Positions 1 through 11,540 of a stretch of 64,000 nucleotides of DNA are shown one piece after another. The DNA lies in assembly GCA_002633005.1 (NCBI GenBank), contig NMRA01000001.1, positions 567,299-631,298 of the forward strand. Direction: 5' to 3'. The notes under the pieces are model-generated. The model worked only from the letters and a program-made list of their open reading frames with translations. It made no database searches and was not told the origin of the DNA. Within the stretch, counting starts at the first letter, position 1. Every line of letters starts with the position of its first letter. The position numbers were made by a program, and so were the translations under genes. Source of the DNA: Phoronis australis. Its lineage: Eukaryota > Phoronida > Phoronidae.

Positions 1-484
1 TGCTATGAGGTGTAATCACTCATTTAAGCATGGCTGATTTGAAACTTCGGCAGGAAATAATGCGAGAATGTTCTCTTTTTGGACCACATTACATCCTAAT
101 TTATGTCGCGTTCTTTGCAAACAACCGTCACAGCATCCTCATATCTGGTGTTACAAATTTCGTCTCATCTCATGAACATGAGTCGTCGTCATGTATACAG
201 ATTTCCCTTCCCCCTAATTAAGCTGCGTCAAAGGCATCACCGAAAACTTTAGATACAGAGTCGACGTTTGCAAAATACCAAGATCCACCGTTCTTGAAAT
301 TCGAACTACCCCTCATTGCTGGCTACGGGCCTGAATAGGATATATGCATTTGAGTAGAGAGATAGGGACGTCTAAAAAGTCTCCCCTGCATCGACCAAAC
401 CTCTGCACGCTTCTGCCCCACCGCTAAAGATGTCTGTAAAGTACCTTTTGTTGCATGCAGAATGTTGCTCTACATTATGCAAAT
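1..484. other. gene-free flank
   Basis: I see no coding exon, RNA gene or clear repeat here. Short open frames are present but have no recognisable protein motif. The tandem array starts just after. Confidence 0.5.
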
Positions 485-1200
485 GATTTCAAGCGGTTAC
501 CTGGCGGGTTGATCAACTCAGGTACTTGGGCGTGTCTGGCGGGGATAACCCACCACTGAGATTTGTCTGGCAGTATTTATTCTTAATATCTGGGCTTACG
601 GCGAATATTTTGCAACTGGTTTTATGTGGTTACCTCTTGGGCTGATCTAGCTCAATTCATATATTTGGGCGTGTCTGGCGGGGCTAATCCACCACTTGAT
701 TTGTCTGGCAGTGTTTATTCGTGATACCTGGGCTTACTGTGAATATTTTGGAACTGGTTTTAGGCGGTTAACTCTTGGGTTGATCTAGCTCAATTTGTAA
801 CCCTTTTTGATAATCGTCTGGCACGGGCGCCCCACCATTGAAATTGTCTGGCAGTCTAGCTGTTGTGCCATGTTCAGTGATGCTGAACATCGTGCAATTG
901 GTTTCAAACGGTTACCTGATGGGTTGATCTAGCTCAATTCTGGTATTTGGGCGTGTCTGGCGGGGGTAACCCATCCGTAGATTTGTCTGGCAGTGTTCAT
1001 TCGTGATACTTGGGCTTACGGTGAATGTTTTGCGACTAGTTTCAAGACTCGGGTTACGTCTTGGATAATTGATCTAGCTCAATTTTATTACCCTGTATAT
1101 GTTCGTCTGGCGGGTACTCCAATTTTGATACAAGGATGACGTAGCAGGTATCGACGGCAGTTTTAAGTGGTTACCAGAAAAGTTGATCTAGCTCAATTTT
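485..1200. repeat. tandem repeat, about 115-145 bp unit, six copies
   Basis: A unit recurs with the core tgatctagctcaatt near 643, 781, 925, 1070 and 1184, and a diverged copy near 510. Each unit also carries variants of gcggttacctcttggg, gggcgtgtctggcgggg and gatttgtctggcagtgttt. Spacing is irregular (133, 138, 144, 145, 114), so this is an old, decayed satellite-like array. No protein is encoded. Confidence 0.85.
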
Positions 1201-1884
1201 TGAGTGTTTTGAGTGTAATTCTCTTGGCTCCCCTGACCACACCCACCAGAGCGAACCTGCCAGACGGCCATTTCCAAGCATCAGGATACCCACAGATCCA
1301 TGGCACCAAAGAAAATTGGTTACCATTTCATGCACAAAAAGCTCTGGGATAACGGTGTATATAATCCCGTCTGGGAAATGGAGATGGCTCCCGTAATGTC
1401 TAGAGCTTCCTCTACCTGACGCCGTACGTCGGTTACTGAAATACGCGTTAGATTGTGACCACGGCGATTCCAGGTGCAATTCCGATCTGCCAGTGACTCA
1501 GGCCCTGCAGGTTATCTTAGAAAACCACCTTTCTTATCCGACGAAAAGTGTAGGCCTACCCCATGAGCAGCCAAAGCGTCATGAGCATATGGTACTAAAC
1601 ATGAGTAGGGCCTGGGTGAGTTACAGCTTATTTTATATTTTACCATTCAGTCACGGCTGGCACCCCTCAAATTGTTATGAACGAACAACCGATGTGTGAA
1701 TAATTCCGAGCCAATGACATTCGTTTCTTTGCAACATCTCGGTTGTTCATTGGTTCGCCACTGTGCACGACTCGCTGCACGAAACTTCTGGCGCGCCTTC
1801 ATTGTTTCAATCACATGTGAGGAAATGCTGCTGTCGATTCGCTTGCGAGTGTTGCACTTTGTATTTGGCAAAGTCGACCATTCC
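1201..1884. other. gene-free stretch upstream of candidate MARCH exon 1
   Basis: No exon or RNA is supported. It is the likely 5' flank of the candidate first coding exon at 1915. An in-frame stop (TAA at 1885-1887) lies just before that exon. Confidence 0.4.
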
Positions 1885-1893
1885 TAACATCCT

Positions 1894-1903
1894 CGTGACG
1901 TGA
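1894..1903. promoter_or_regulatory. CRE-like site near candidate MARCH start
   Basis: The sequence cgtgacgtga differs by one base from the CREB/ATF octamer TGACGTCA. It lies about 12 bp before the proposed start codon. This is a motif match only and could be chance or 5' UTR. Confidence 0.2.
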
Positions 1904-1914
1904 AATTGTGCAAA

Positions 1915-1983
1915 ATGATGGAAGATCTCAATGAGTCAGATCACGCATCCCACTTTAGCTGGGGAAGCTTTCGGGCTGAGCGG
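1915..1983 (+). CDS. MARCHF2/3: candidate first coding exon of MARCH-like E3 ligase
   Basis: Two tandem ATGs in good context (AAAATGATGG) open a frame of 23 codons, MMEDLNESDHASHFSWGSFR then AER, ending at a strong donor (CGG|gtgagt). An in-frame TAA at 1885 supports this start. The exon ends in phase 0, and the next candidate exon (5166) starts in phase 0. MARCH N-termini are poorly conserved, so homology cannot confirm it. It could instead be an exon of another transcript or a chance frame. Confidence 0.42.
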
Positions 1984-2626
1984 GTGAGTTACTGCGATTT
2001 CTCGACTAGTAGGTTTTCCGAAGTGCATTGACGTCCTGTGACTGTAAGAACTGAAAGTAGTGGCATGGATACTTTCGTCAGGACTTACGGCTTTTGTTTT
2101 ATACCAGTCATTTTGACCTCATAGATGACTAGACAATCTTCAACCAGTTGAATTTGCATAGGCGCTACTTCAGTAATTGAGCTAATGACAGAGTAACCTG
2201 GGTCCCCACCCAGCCCTCATCGACAATAACAATGTCTCACTTGGAGCCCGATATCAATCACACGGGATAAGAGAATCTCAGTTGTAATGAATTAAATGTC
2301 AAAAAACCAACTGAATATTGCCCTTCAGAACCCTCATTCACCTGTGGGCAATGGCACCAGTGCCTTCTGAGAGGGTAATTTTTTTCGGTTGTAGGGAAAC
2401 TTCCTCCCCGTTAATCAAGTCCACCATCCGGCATTTACTTCGAGTGGCCAAAACTCACGTTCTGTGCTCTCGACCGTGGTCTTTTACACTGCTCCGAGCG
2501 GACGGACCACCCCAGCAGGTCACGTGGAATTGGACTAGCCTAAGTAACAGGGGTGTCGGGAAGTAAAGCCGGTGATATCGTGAAAGTACTTCTCCATACT
2601 GTATTGCGATCACACTTGTTGTTGTC

Positions 2627-2760
2627 AGTGGCGGATTTAGAGGGGAACCAACCCCTAAAATGCTCCCAGACTACATTTGGCATTTCGGGGGTGTTTTTGT
2701 GCCGAATCTTGGGCGTTCCTTGACGAATCTGTCTGAAATTTGGCCTTTATAAGCGCTATC
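2627..2760. mobile_element. decayed DNA-transposon end (gtggcggattta type)
   Basis: The stretch starts cagtggcggatttagagggg, followed by a G-rich/C-rich segment. The same kind of end occurs at 9041 (aggggtggatccaggatttt). Such ends are common in non-autonomous DNA elements of animals. Only one end is visible here. Confidence 0.35.
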
Positions 2761-3930
2761 AGGATTGTGAAACCCTTTTCTTGCTATAACAATATTCAAG
2801 TTTTTCTGCTCAGATCATTGTGATGTTCTTTTGTTGACTTAAGTTATTTTTAGTTGCACTTTGTTAGCCTATCATATTTGAGCTTTCATTGAATCATGGG
2901 GGAGGTAATTTTTGGACCTTATGACCTAATTCATGTGATTTTTAATGCGTCGAGGGTGGGAAACTTAACATTTGTTTCCTGTTTAGTTGCCAAGCTTTCC
3001 ACAGAGCTTATAAAAGTGTTTATGATCACTGCGAAAGGAAAACTGATATTTTTTGTATATTCCATCTTAGTGACATATCCCACTTACACTCAAACACAGG
3101 CACAAAATACACAACATGTATTTTATTGATAAATCCTAACCACGATGTGAAGTAACAAAAGTCTTTTGTTCTTAACAAATGCTTTGAGAGGGGGTCATCC
3201 CGAACGAATGTTGTCGAGTCTCAAAACTTTGTAAGAAATCTTTTTTCTTAGTACAACGTAGTCATGCAAGAAAGTTTTAAAATTATTAAAGTTGAGACTG
3301 ATCCTTGCTACATACATACCGGAATATAAAATATTATGTTTCAGTTAAAACAGTATTAATCTCTCTACAATTGGGACCCAAGTAAGTTATTAATATTACA
3401 TCTTCAAATTTCATTACGTAATACTTTTCTCAACATTGTTTGCACATTGTACCTCAGTTTTTTCGTAAAATAACATTAAAAAGTAAATGGATAAATGTTT
3501 TCCTGCTTTTAATTAAAATGTCCGGCCTGTTATCATAATTTATGCCAAAACTGAGGGTATGACAATAAGCACGTTTGACTGTATTTCAAAATCTCAAAAA
3601 GTTTGCCAAGAATATTTTTTTTGAATTATCTCCACTAATTCACAGTGCACCCATGCAATTGAAAGTTACATTGCCACTTTTGGCGGATCTTGCCACAGAG
3701 TCTGGTTACAGGTGATGTAGTCTAGAATGTGATTACCTCACATCCCCAGCAAACTACTCCAATTTGGAGATGAACGATATGACGACCGGTGGCCTATTCC
3801 CTCTGCTGCATCTGCTTACAAAAGAATGAAGCTTTACCTTTACCCCTGAACTCACCTATGATATTTGTTCAAACTAGCAAAATTCAACTTTTTAAAATTT
3901 GAAGCTAATGCCACAGCATCTGTGAGTCAT

Positions 3931-3964
3931 GCATATTAATTAGCATATTAATTAGCATATTAAG
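3931..3964. repeat. 12-bp short tandem repeat, three copies
   Basis: The unit catattaattag repeats three times (last copy partial). It is AT-rich and has no assigned role. Confidence 0.7.
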
Positions 3965-5165
3965 TACATGTGTTCTAAAACAAAGCTTAACTAGTGATGT
4001 TCCAGTTAGAACTTTTGACCTGTTGTAATTTCCTATTGAGAAATGACAAGGAATAGAACGAGATGGCTGAATCTCCTAAACGACCCCAGTAAGGTGTCGT
4101 CACATTTTCTGTCCGTATCAGTGTGATAATAAACAAGCGTGCTTTTAGGGGAAGGCTTCAGGAGGCTCAAACGAGGCCCCCCTTTGGTGAAGTGAGCAAA
4201 AAAAGTCTTCCTCATGGAAATAAAAGCTCCAAAAAAGTAGAAAATGAAACAAACATCCATTAAAATGGCAGGAAATACCAAAATTTGGCAAATGCACAAT
4301 TCATAGGTCTAAACGTACCCAGTCAAATTTATTAAAAGGTCCACTTTCTCAAAAATTCAAGACCCTTTTTTAGGCTGGGTGCGCACATGATAAAGCCGCA
4401 CAAAAGGCAGAGAATACCACAACAGCAGGCTGGCTTCAGATTACAGGCAACAAACTCAGCAAGTCATAGCTAAATTGTCCAGAATTGATCTTGGTATTAT
4501 TGATGGAGCTGAGAATCCAGGCAAATACAAAAAATAGTTTCCCTATTAAGAGCTCGGTTGAACAAATACTGGCCGGACTATTTCCTCCTATTTTCACATG
4601 CGAATGGTATTATAATATGCTGCATGATCATGTAAGTACAAATAAAAAATCTCCCGTCATCAAACTGTCTTGATGACTGTAAAATGTAACCAATTTCGGA
4701 CAAAAATAGTAGGCGATTTTGCACTTTTTCATTTTTCAAGGGCTAATAATGTGAAAGACCACAATTTTTCAAAACATTGTCTGTCTGTAAGTGTGGTACA
4801 GGATTTTCGTATAGCAGAGCATCATTCTTGTACTGCATAAAAAATAAAAATAAAATTAAAACCTCCTCGCCATATTGTATCCTATATTGATGAAATTAGT
4901 TTATACTTTTTAATAGCAAACATTCAACATTTTGGGACCTTGCTAAAATCTAGCCAAAATCATGTTCTCGTTTAAAATGCATGGCAATCTCATGTAATCT
5001 CACACTCTTGTGAGGTTCTAGCATCACTGAATGCTACCCAGGTGAGTCTACATGCAAAGTTACGTCACTTCTAGGAAAACAGGATGATAGTTCCAAATCG
5101 TTCTAAATTCCTTGTAAATGTCATTTTTCTAGAAAAATTAATTTGCTGTTTTCTAAACCCTTCAG

Positions 5166-5512
5166 GGTAGAATCTGCAACTGGCCAGAAGGGGGCAGTTA
5201 TCTGGATCTGGTGCATGAGAACGTGTCGGCCAACATTTCACATCGACGCCATTCACCAAACAACGCCCCCTGTGGAGAGAAAGACCTGCAACTTGCGCTT
5301 GTGTGCCATCATTCTCCTTGCTCAGTGTGTTCCTGTGACACAATGACATCACTGCTGGAACATTCCAATAACCTCACCCACCCCTTGGAAGGAGATTACT
5401 CTAGTGGTGAATTGGTGGCCCCACAGTCAATGCCTTGTGCAGGAAGCCGTGACCGCAATGTCTTGTCTCCTGTTAGTGTAGCAAACAGTCTCGTTTTTGT
5501 CTCCGATAGGAA
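5166..5512 (+). CDS. MARCHF2/3: candidate second coding exon of MARCH-like E3 ligase
   Basis: A good acceptor (tttctaaacccttcag) opens a frame at GGT AGA ATC TGC that stays open past the proposed end. It encodes a low-complexity Ser/Asn/His/Cys-rich N-terminal segment with pieces such as YLDLVHENVSANISHRRHS and LEGDYSSGELVAPQSMPCAG. An internal ATG at 5343 has A at -3 and could be an alternative start. The proposed donor AA|gtcggg (5513) is weak. It was chosen because it leaves two bases, which the RING-CH exon needs. Other donors nearby (such as gttagt or gtaacc) give the wrong phase, so the 3' end is uncertain. No domain is recognisable. Confidence 0.4.
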
Positions 5513-5648
5513 GTCGGGTAACCGGACATCTACTCCATACAGTTCAAACAGGAGTCCAGCAAACCTGTCGCAAGGGGGCGGTAACGGCAATCGTGTTTGC
5601 CGTAGTCTTCTCAGGTCTGTGCATTTCCCGTTTTCATGGACCCATAAT

Positions 5649-5649
5649 G

Positions 5650-5697
<48 letters not shown>
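5649..5697. repeat. (GT)n microsatellite
   Basis: An almost uninterrupted gt dinucleotide run of about 48 bp lies just after the candidate exon 2. It keeps frames open on both strands and so produces spurious long open frames. Confidence 0.97.
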
Positions 5698-5698
<1 letters not shown>

Positions 5699-5864
5699 AT
5701 TTGTCATCACTTCGTCCGGGCGTCTGTGTGTTTGCTCGATATCTCGAAAATCCCAGCTGGTTGGATTTTGACTGAGATGGGGCACAAGGGTGTTGGCCAT
5801 CCCTGAAACGATTATTGCCACTTTTCAGTCTTTCCCCACCCCTTGCGGTCGGTGGCCGTGAGGA

Positions 5865-6880
5865 AGTTCATTTTCAGTATCTGGAGAACGGATTGACTGA
5901 TTTCAATGAAACATCAAATTGTGCTCAAGCGTCTCGTAGTGACGATTTTGGGGAAGAGAATCTGCGAATGATGTATGGATTTTAATGAAACTTGACACAG
6001 AGTTATATGATGTTAAAGCGCTGGCACCATGAAATTTGCTAGCGGATTTGACCACTGCAGCCCCTCCTAGTGGCCATTTCCTTCTCGGCAAGGGGCTTTT
6101 CAAGTGTTGTTAGTGGCCGATGAGCGTTTCCAGATTCAAGAAACATGACTGACTGATGGATTTTGATGAAACTTGACACAGTTGGATATGATGACAATGT
6201 GCAGTAACCATTTGATTTGTGGATGGATTCAACCACTGTAGCACCTCCTAGTGGCTGTTTTGGGGAAGAGTATTTACGGATGATATCTTTCGAACCAATT
6301 GATGGATTTTAGTGAAACCTTGACACAGATTCATATGATGTCAATGAGCCATCACCGTTAAATTTTCAGGCGGAATTGACTACTACAGCACCTCCTAGTG
6401 GCCATTTTTTTTCAAGGGTTTTCATATTTTGTTTGGGGGAAGAGCAAAACTGGATGATATTTGAATATGATTGACGGGTGTCAACAAACCTTGGCACAGA
6501 CATATGTGATAATGCACCAGACCCTCCATTTTTTGGGTGTTCTTGTCCATTTCAGCATTGTGACTAGGGGCTTTTCAAGTGTTGTTTGAAGGAAGAGTGT
6601 TTCTGGATTGTATCTAGGGAACCAATTGACTGATTTCAAAGAAAGTTCTGACAGTGGTATATGATTACCATGTGCCGACACTATTTTGTTCTTGACAAGA
6701 GGCTTTTCATGTGTTGTTTAAGGGAAGAGTGTTACCGTATTAGATATCTATAGAGAGCTGCAGTTGACAGATTTCAATGAAACTTGACTCAGCGGTATAT
6801 GATGACAGCTAGTGTGCTCAAACCATTTGATTTTGTGATCATTCCACTACAGCAACACCTCCATGTGGCCTTCAGAAAAA
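5865..6880. repeat. tandem array, about 165-bp unit, about seven decayed copies
   Basis: Each unit has gattgactgatttcaatgaaa, then cttgacacag, then tatatgatg, then ccactacagcacctcctagt followed by ggccat, and then ggggaagagtgttt. Units begin near 5890, 5970, 6150, 6297, 6465, 6620 and 6765. The array is non-coding and lies in putative MARCH intron 2. The left copies are better preserved than the right ones. Confidence 0.85.
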
Positions 6881-7600
6881 CATCATATGCGATGCACCTT
6901 GAGTGCATGTGAACACTGTAGTACCTCAACGTTGCTCTTCAGTGTTTATCGTGCTGTGTTGCAGGTTGTAGCTTGAAGTGGTCCAATTATACGGAGCAGA
7001 TTATACTGCGTGTGTTGAACTCAGGCACCATCACATGTGGTGTGAACAAATTAGTGTGTTTTGCACAAACTATTGGGAGGAGGCTACGAATTCAGAAACT
7101 ATAATGCTTAGTTGACAACCTCTTAAATTCCAAGTTTGGGAGTTGGCAGATCCCATCAATGAGTCGACCTTCCTGATATGATGCGCTGCATGTCTATCCA
7201 AGTTTCTAATGCCTTGTTTGAATACATTACCCTTAAATCTATACACAAATCTTTTCAAGGGCAGTGTTATGGCTTTGTACCATGCACCTGCTGCCTTAGT
7301 ATTTTTACCGCTCAGACTAGACTCATGCTTTGCCACCACAGGCACTAACGGTGCAGAAATAAACCTCAAAACTTAAGCCGGGCTCATTTTCTTTGCATTT
7401 ACAGTGACACCCGAGCTAATTCCGGCACCCGGAACAACTTATGCACTACTGTTTGAAATTGATAAAACTGGAAGCAGTTGGTTTAGTTTGCCCTGGCACA
7501 AGTTGCGTTTAAACGCCAGTGCAGTGTTCCTGAACAATATGTTTCTTGAAATATTTGTCTTTTGAAAGTTAACAGGATACAATGTATGTGCTTTTAACAG
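6881..7600 (+). other. putative MARCH intron 2, 3' part
   Basis: No exon or named repeat is seen. It ends in the acceptor cttttaacag at 7591-7600. Confidence 0.5.
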
Positions 7601-7811
7601 TGCTTTCAGCGAGGCGTCGTCCATCCTCTGCCGAATCTGCCATGACACCGAGAAAAATGAGGACCTGATCTCGCCATGCCGCTGCAGTGGCACCATGGGG
7701 TTGATGCACCGAACTTGTATAGAGAAATGGCTGAGCTCGTCCAACACAGACCGCTGCGAGATCTGTCATTATGTGTATAAGGTGAAACGTGAACCGCTAC
7801 CAGTTGCAGAG
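7601..7811 (+). CDS. MARCHF2/3: MARCH-like E3 ligase, RING-CH exon
   Basis: This exon encodes a complete C4HC3 RING-CH zinc domain: LCRIC, SPCRCSGT, HRTC and CEIC. In the 528-residue model the ligands are C149, C152, C165, C167, H175, C178, C191 and C194. The stretch CIEKWLSSSNTDRCEIC is the family signature. RING-CH domains bind an E2 and transfer ubiquitin to membrane proteins in the ER, endosome or plasma membrane. The acceptor is ttttaacag (7600), with a second AG nine bases later (7609) that keeps the frame. The donor is GAG|gtcagt. The exon enters with one base carried over and leaves in phase 0. Confidence 0.93.
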
Positions 7812-8054
7812 GTCAGTGGGTGTAACTTGCCCTCCAACCTTTATGTATTTTCTAAAAAGGAGAGAGTTCGAGGTGATTGTATTTTTCTCTGACTAGCTTT
7901 CTTCAAATTGCGCTGCCTGCAGTAACTATTCCTTACACACCTCGAAGAGTGATACGCAATATTACCGCAGTACTTCTTTCAGGTAGTGAGTTCACAAAGA
8001 AGTAAATATAATGGTAAAGAATGTCCCCTTATCATGTGATCTGCGTAACGTGCC

Positions 8055-8637
8055 CAGGGGCCCCGTTTCATGAAAGCTGACTTAAAAGAACAAATTCGGG
8101 CTGTTAAATCTGATTTTGTGTTCACGACACGGTCTCTTCTGAATTTTCATCCTCGGTGTTAACTTAGAAATCAAGTTGTTTTTTGTGATAAGGTGAGCAT
8201 ACAAACTGCGCTTTTGCCACCTGTTGTGAATTAAGCGAGGCAGTCAGGTGTGTGAAATACAGTCTCAACTAAGAAAAATCTTGGTCTTACAAATCTAAAT
8301 GGGGATTTACGTACATTTTGGATACAACTGGTATCTAGTTTGCTTTAGAAGACCCTGGTATGACTGGAAAAATTCATTTCACATGCACCCATAAGTCACG
8401 TGCGGCCTTTGCCAGTTCTCAAATCGAAGGCAGACAATCTTCAATTTGACACTGTTTAGAGTAGACACTAGATTGTAAACAAGAATCTGAAATTTTTTCC
8501 TTAACAGTCCAAAGTTTTAGTCATTGTTAATTTTGGTCATTTTCAATTGTGGTCTTAAAAATTAGACATTTTGGTCTTAAGTTAGTCTGATTCCAGTCTA
8601 AGTTAAGACAGAAAAAGTTTAATGAAATGGACCTCAG
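8055..8637. mobile_element. MITE-like element with gtttcat terminal inverted repeats
   Basis: The left end aggggccccgtttcatgaaa and the right end tttaatgaaatggacctca are imperfect inverted copies. The interior near the right end has inverted ttaagt/acttaa motifs. No transposase frame is present, so this would be a non-autonomous element. Target duplication could not be read with certainty. Confidence 0.45.
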
Positions 8638-9040
8638 GCCTAAAAGACTGACATTTTCACGTGAAATTCTGTTGAAACACTGGTTACCCAAGATTCTGCT
8701 GGCTGCCCTCAGACAGGATGTTCTAGACTTACAGATTCAGGTGTGGTAACCCTTGAATAAACTCTGCTCAATTGAAGGGACATTATGAATCGGCCATATT
8801 TCTTCTTTTCAGAGGCTTGCTCAAAATTTTACCAAATAATTTGTTTGTTTAAGTTACGCCATACAAACCATGCTAAACGCAAAGTAAATCTTTTTTTTTG
8901 TTGAGAAATTTCACAAAATGAAATTTTGCCTGTTCTCCACGTTTGTATAACTTGTCACGTGGGACACAATGAACTGTCACTACCGTGAGATCTCTCTTGT
9001 CATCTGAGTCTGGAACAAGTTTGGAGATGGTGATTACAAG

Positions 9041-9340
9041 CAGGGGTGGATCCAGGATTTTGAGTTAGGGGGGAGGGGCAGGGCACAGGAATGACCAAAA
9101 TTTCGGCAGATGCGCGCGCCTAGCCTAAAATGCGGGGATGCAGGGTCTTGAACTGCTGTGTTTGCGGACCCTTTGACTACAAAAAACAAAAAACATAACG
9201 GTAAACGGGGTTAGTTCGGGGCTTATGCATTGTTTATTCACCCCCTGGTTGCGCGTACCCGAACTCCCAAATGGTATCTGGTAGAATTTTAGGGGGGCCA
9301 TGGGCCCCTTGGCCCTTCCCCCCTAAATCTGCCATGAATG
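9041..9340. mobile_element. MITE-like element with ggtggatccagg / taaatctgcca ends
   Basis: The left end caggggtggatccaggattt is matched by an inverted, diverged right end (ccccctaaatctgccatga). Both are followed inwards by G-rich/C-rich tracts. There is no coding capacity. Confidence 0.45.
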
Positions 9341-9720
9341 ACAAGTGGTCTAAATTGGGTTTATATTATTACAAAGAATTATGGGAAACAGTCACTTATG
9401 TGAGCTCCAGATTTTGGGAATCAGTTAGTGGACTGAGAAAACTCAGGTGCTCAAAATGCGACATCCCTGTAAATGGCCATTACCGAACACGTGTCTACGG
9501 TAATTTTTCACTTATTTAACATACAGTGTGGCCGACAAGTGGAATTTCTCCACAAAATTAAAGATTAGGAAAATGTTTAGACTATCATTTGTTCGGTTCG
9601 TACTGTGTAGATGTCGTAAAACAACTTTTGATAAATTTTCCAATAATGACAATTTTGTCAATCTTTGGGAAAATGCGGAGTGGAGAATTACCATGATTTG
9701 CTACAAATATCTTGTTGCAG

Positions 9721-9930
9721 TGGTTCAGGAACCCCTCGCGTCCAACGGACAAGCGCAATCTCATCGGGGACATTGTCTGTTTCTTCTTGCTCACACCATT
9801 GGCAACGGTGAGCATCTGGCTGTGTCTGAGCGGTGCTATGCAGTACACCAGCTGGGAGACTCAGTGGGAGGCCTCGGGACTGGTGGCACTCTCTATGTTT
9901 CTACTTGTAATCTACCTCGTCTGGTGCCTG
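9721..9930 (+). CDS. MARCHF2/3: MARCH-like E3 ligase, two-transmembrane exon
   Basis: This 70-codon exon starts WFRNPSRPTDKRNLIGD and encodes two hydrophobic helices: IVCFFLLTPLATVSIWLCL (model residues about 227-245) and ASGLVALSMFLLVIYLVWCL (about 260-279). Between them is a short luminal loop. The layout RING-CH, TM, short loop, TM is that of MARCH2/MARCH3, and the FLLTPLAT-like motif is family-typical. The acceptor is ttgttgcag and the donor CTG|gtgagt, phase 0 at both ends. Confidence 0.93.
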
Positions 9931-11540
9931 GTGAGTTGGGTGGCAGTTTCTAAAAGGCACATTTCTGTCAGCCTTACCTTATGGGTTTCATGCAGGCGCC
10001 AGCAAGTGGCAATTTCAGCGCACATTTTTAGTAATTGTACCCTATTTTTTAAGTTTCCTCAACATTTAACTGTGTCTTGCAAATGCAGTTTTAAAAAACT
10101 TGACAGAGAAAGAGCTATGAAGGGTCAGGATCAACGTTTAATTGGCCGTTTAGAAAAGTTTGTTTGCTTTTTACTGTATATTTCAGACAAAGGACTACAG
10201 TGGGATTGCTCCTGTTTGTTTGTTCAAAACTTCGAATGAAATGGATTTTGCCGTATTCAAATGAAATTTCTCATTTCTGTGTACTATCCAACTTGTGCGA
10301 GTTTGCTGGTATTGTGGTGTTTTTGTTTGTAATCTTCTAAAAAACTCCAGAAAGCCATGGTTGTCAATATCTTTGTTATTTTTATCTCATTTGTTGCAGA
10401 TTAGGTTGCATACCACCAGAAAGCATTTGTTTCAAACAATACCACTTGACATCACAAATCCTTTTTTTAGTTTTTAACCAGCCAGAAATCCTGCTGTTAA
10501 ACATATAGCTGTGTGTTTGAGAGTATAAGTAGCAAATTTGGGGTTTTATCAAGTATTCTTAACAATGTGACCTTCTCTTGATCTACCGGCATGTAAAAAC
10601 TCACAACAGTTTTTAGACGCGTTCACTCTATACTTTCAGAAAAATTACAGATTTGAGTCATCGAAATCAGAGATTTATCTCGCTTTTTGTGAACAGACTT
10701 GCACTTGTATTAGAGATCACAGCGTTCACAGTTGCATGGTGACTTGTGGTGTAATAAGGCCTTTGGTTTCACATTGCTTCAGCGAAGATACTTTACACAA
10801 GTTAATCTTTTTATGAGAAACTGAACTATTTTTGGCACTTTCCATTCTTTTTTTGTTTGAACTAAAGATAAGTGTATACTAGTCTATTCCCAAGTATGGT
10901 CCATGCTTGAGTTTCCAGTCCACGTTTGCACCTGACGATCCCCAGATTCAAGCTACAAACTGGGAAATACTTGAGATTTGAAGTAGAAACTCGAAATTTT
11001 GAGTTCAGACTCTGAATTTTTAGTCTTAATGGCTGGGTCATCAAAGTGCAAACTAGGATAAGATATTTAATCGAGCATACAGTAATAGGCATATTGAGTT
11101 CGAACAACAGTAGAATAGAAATCCCAAAAATAATTTCAAGTTCAATTTTGCATAAAAAGTTTAGACCCAGGGCTCTGGGTCTGTTTTTTTTAACATCCTA
11201 CATGTATCTGTTGGCATGTAAAGTCACAATTGCAAATGATATTGTTTGAAAGTGTAATAAAAAACTTTGTGATGATGTAATGACTACAATTTGATGATAA
11301 AAATAGACCGTATTGCAAGAGACCTAAAACGTGTTAACAAAGCCTAAATTTGCAACTTGGTACGTGCTCTTCGGAGGATTAGAAATCGTTGGTCCTTTTA
11401 ATCATGTGACTACTCAAGTCAAAAATACAAAGTTAACGTTGAATTATATTGATATTCTGTCGGTTATATACTAAACCAGTCTGTTATTCCATCAGTGGTA
11501 GGGAATTCTTTTGTGAGTGTGTTAATAAATTTCTCCACAG
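9931..11540 (+). other. MARCH intron 4
   Basis: No exon is seen. The part at 10870-11060 shares words (gggtcatcaa, gtgcaaac) with 31260-31350 and may be an old dispersed repeat. It ends in the acceptor ttctccacag. Confidence 0.7.

Larger units (their letters stand above)
1984..5165 (+). other. putative MARCH intron 1
   Basis: No further exon is seen in this stretch. It holds a transposon-end fragment near 2627 and a short 12-bp triplet repeat at 3931. From 2760 on it is AT-rich with no recognised feature, apart from chance frames such as 2318-2566, 2896-3129 and 4033-4299. It is an intron only if exons 1 and 2 are real. Confidence 0.4.
7812..9720 (+). other. MARCH intron 3
   Basis: The intron holds two probable non-autonomous DNA elements (8055-8637 and 9041-9340). 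I see no coding exon. It ends in the acceptor atcttgttgcag. Confidence 0.8.

Noticed and set aside
5396-5821. Long - strand frame with a His/Thr repeat
   Set aside because: It is kept open by the (GT)n microsatellite and opposes the more plausible + strand exon.
9528-9953. Frame of 141 codons before and over the MARCH transmembrane exon
   Set aside because: It is a different frame from the real exon and crosses its acceptor.
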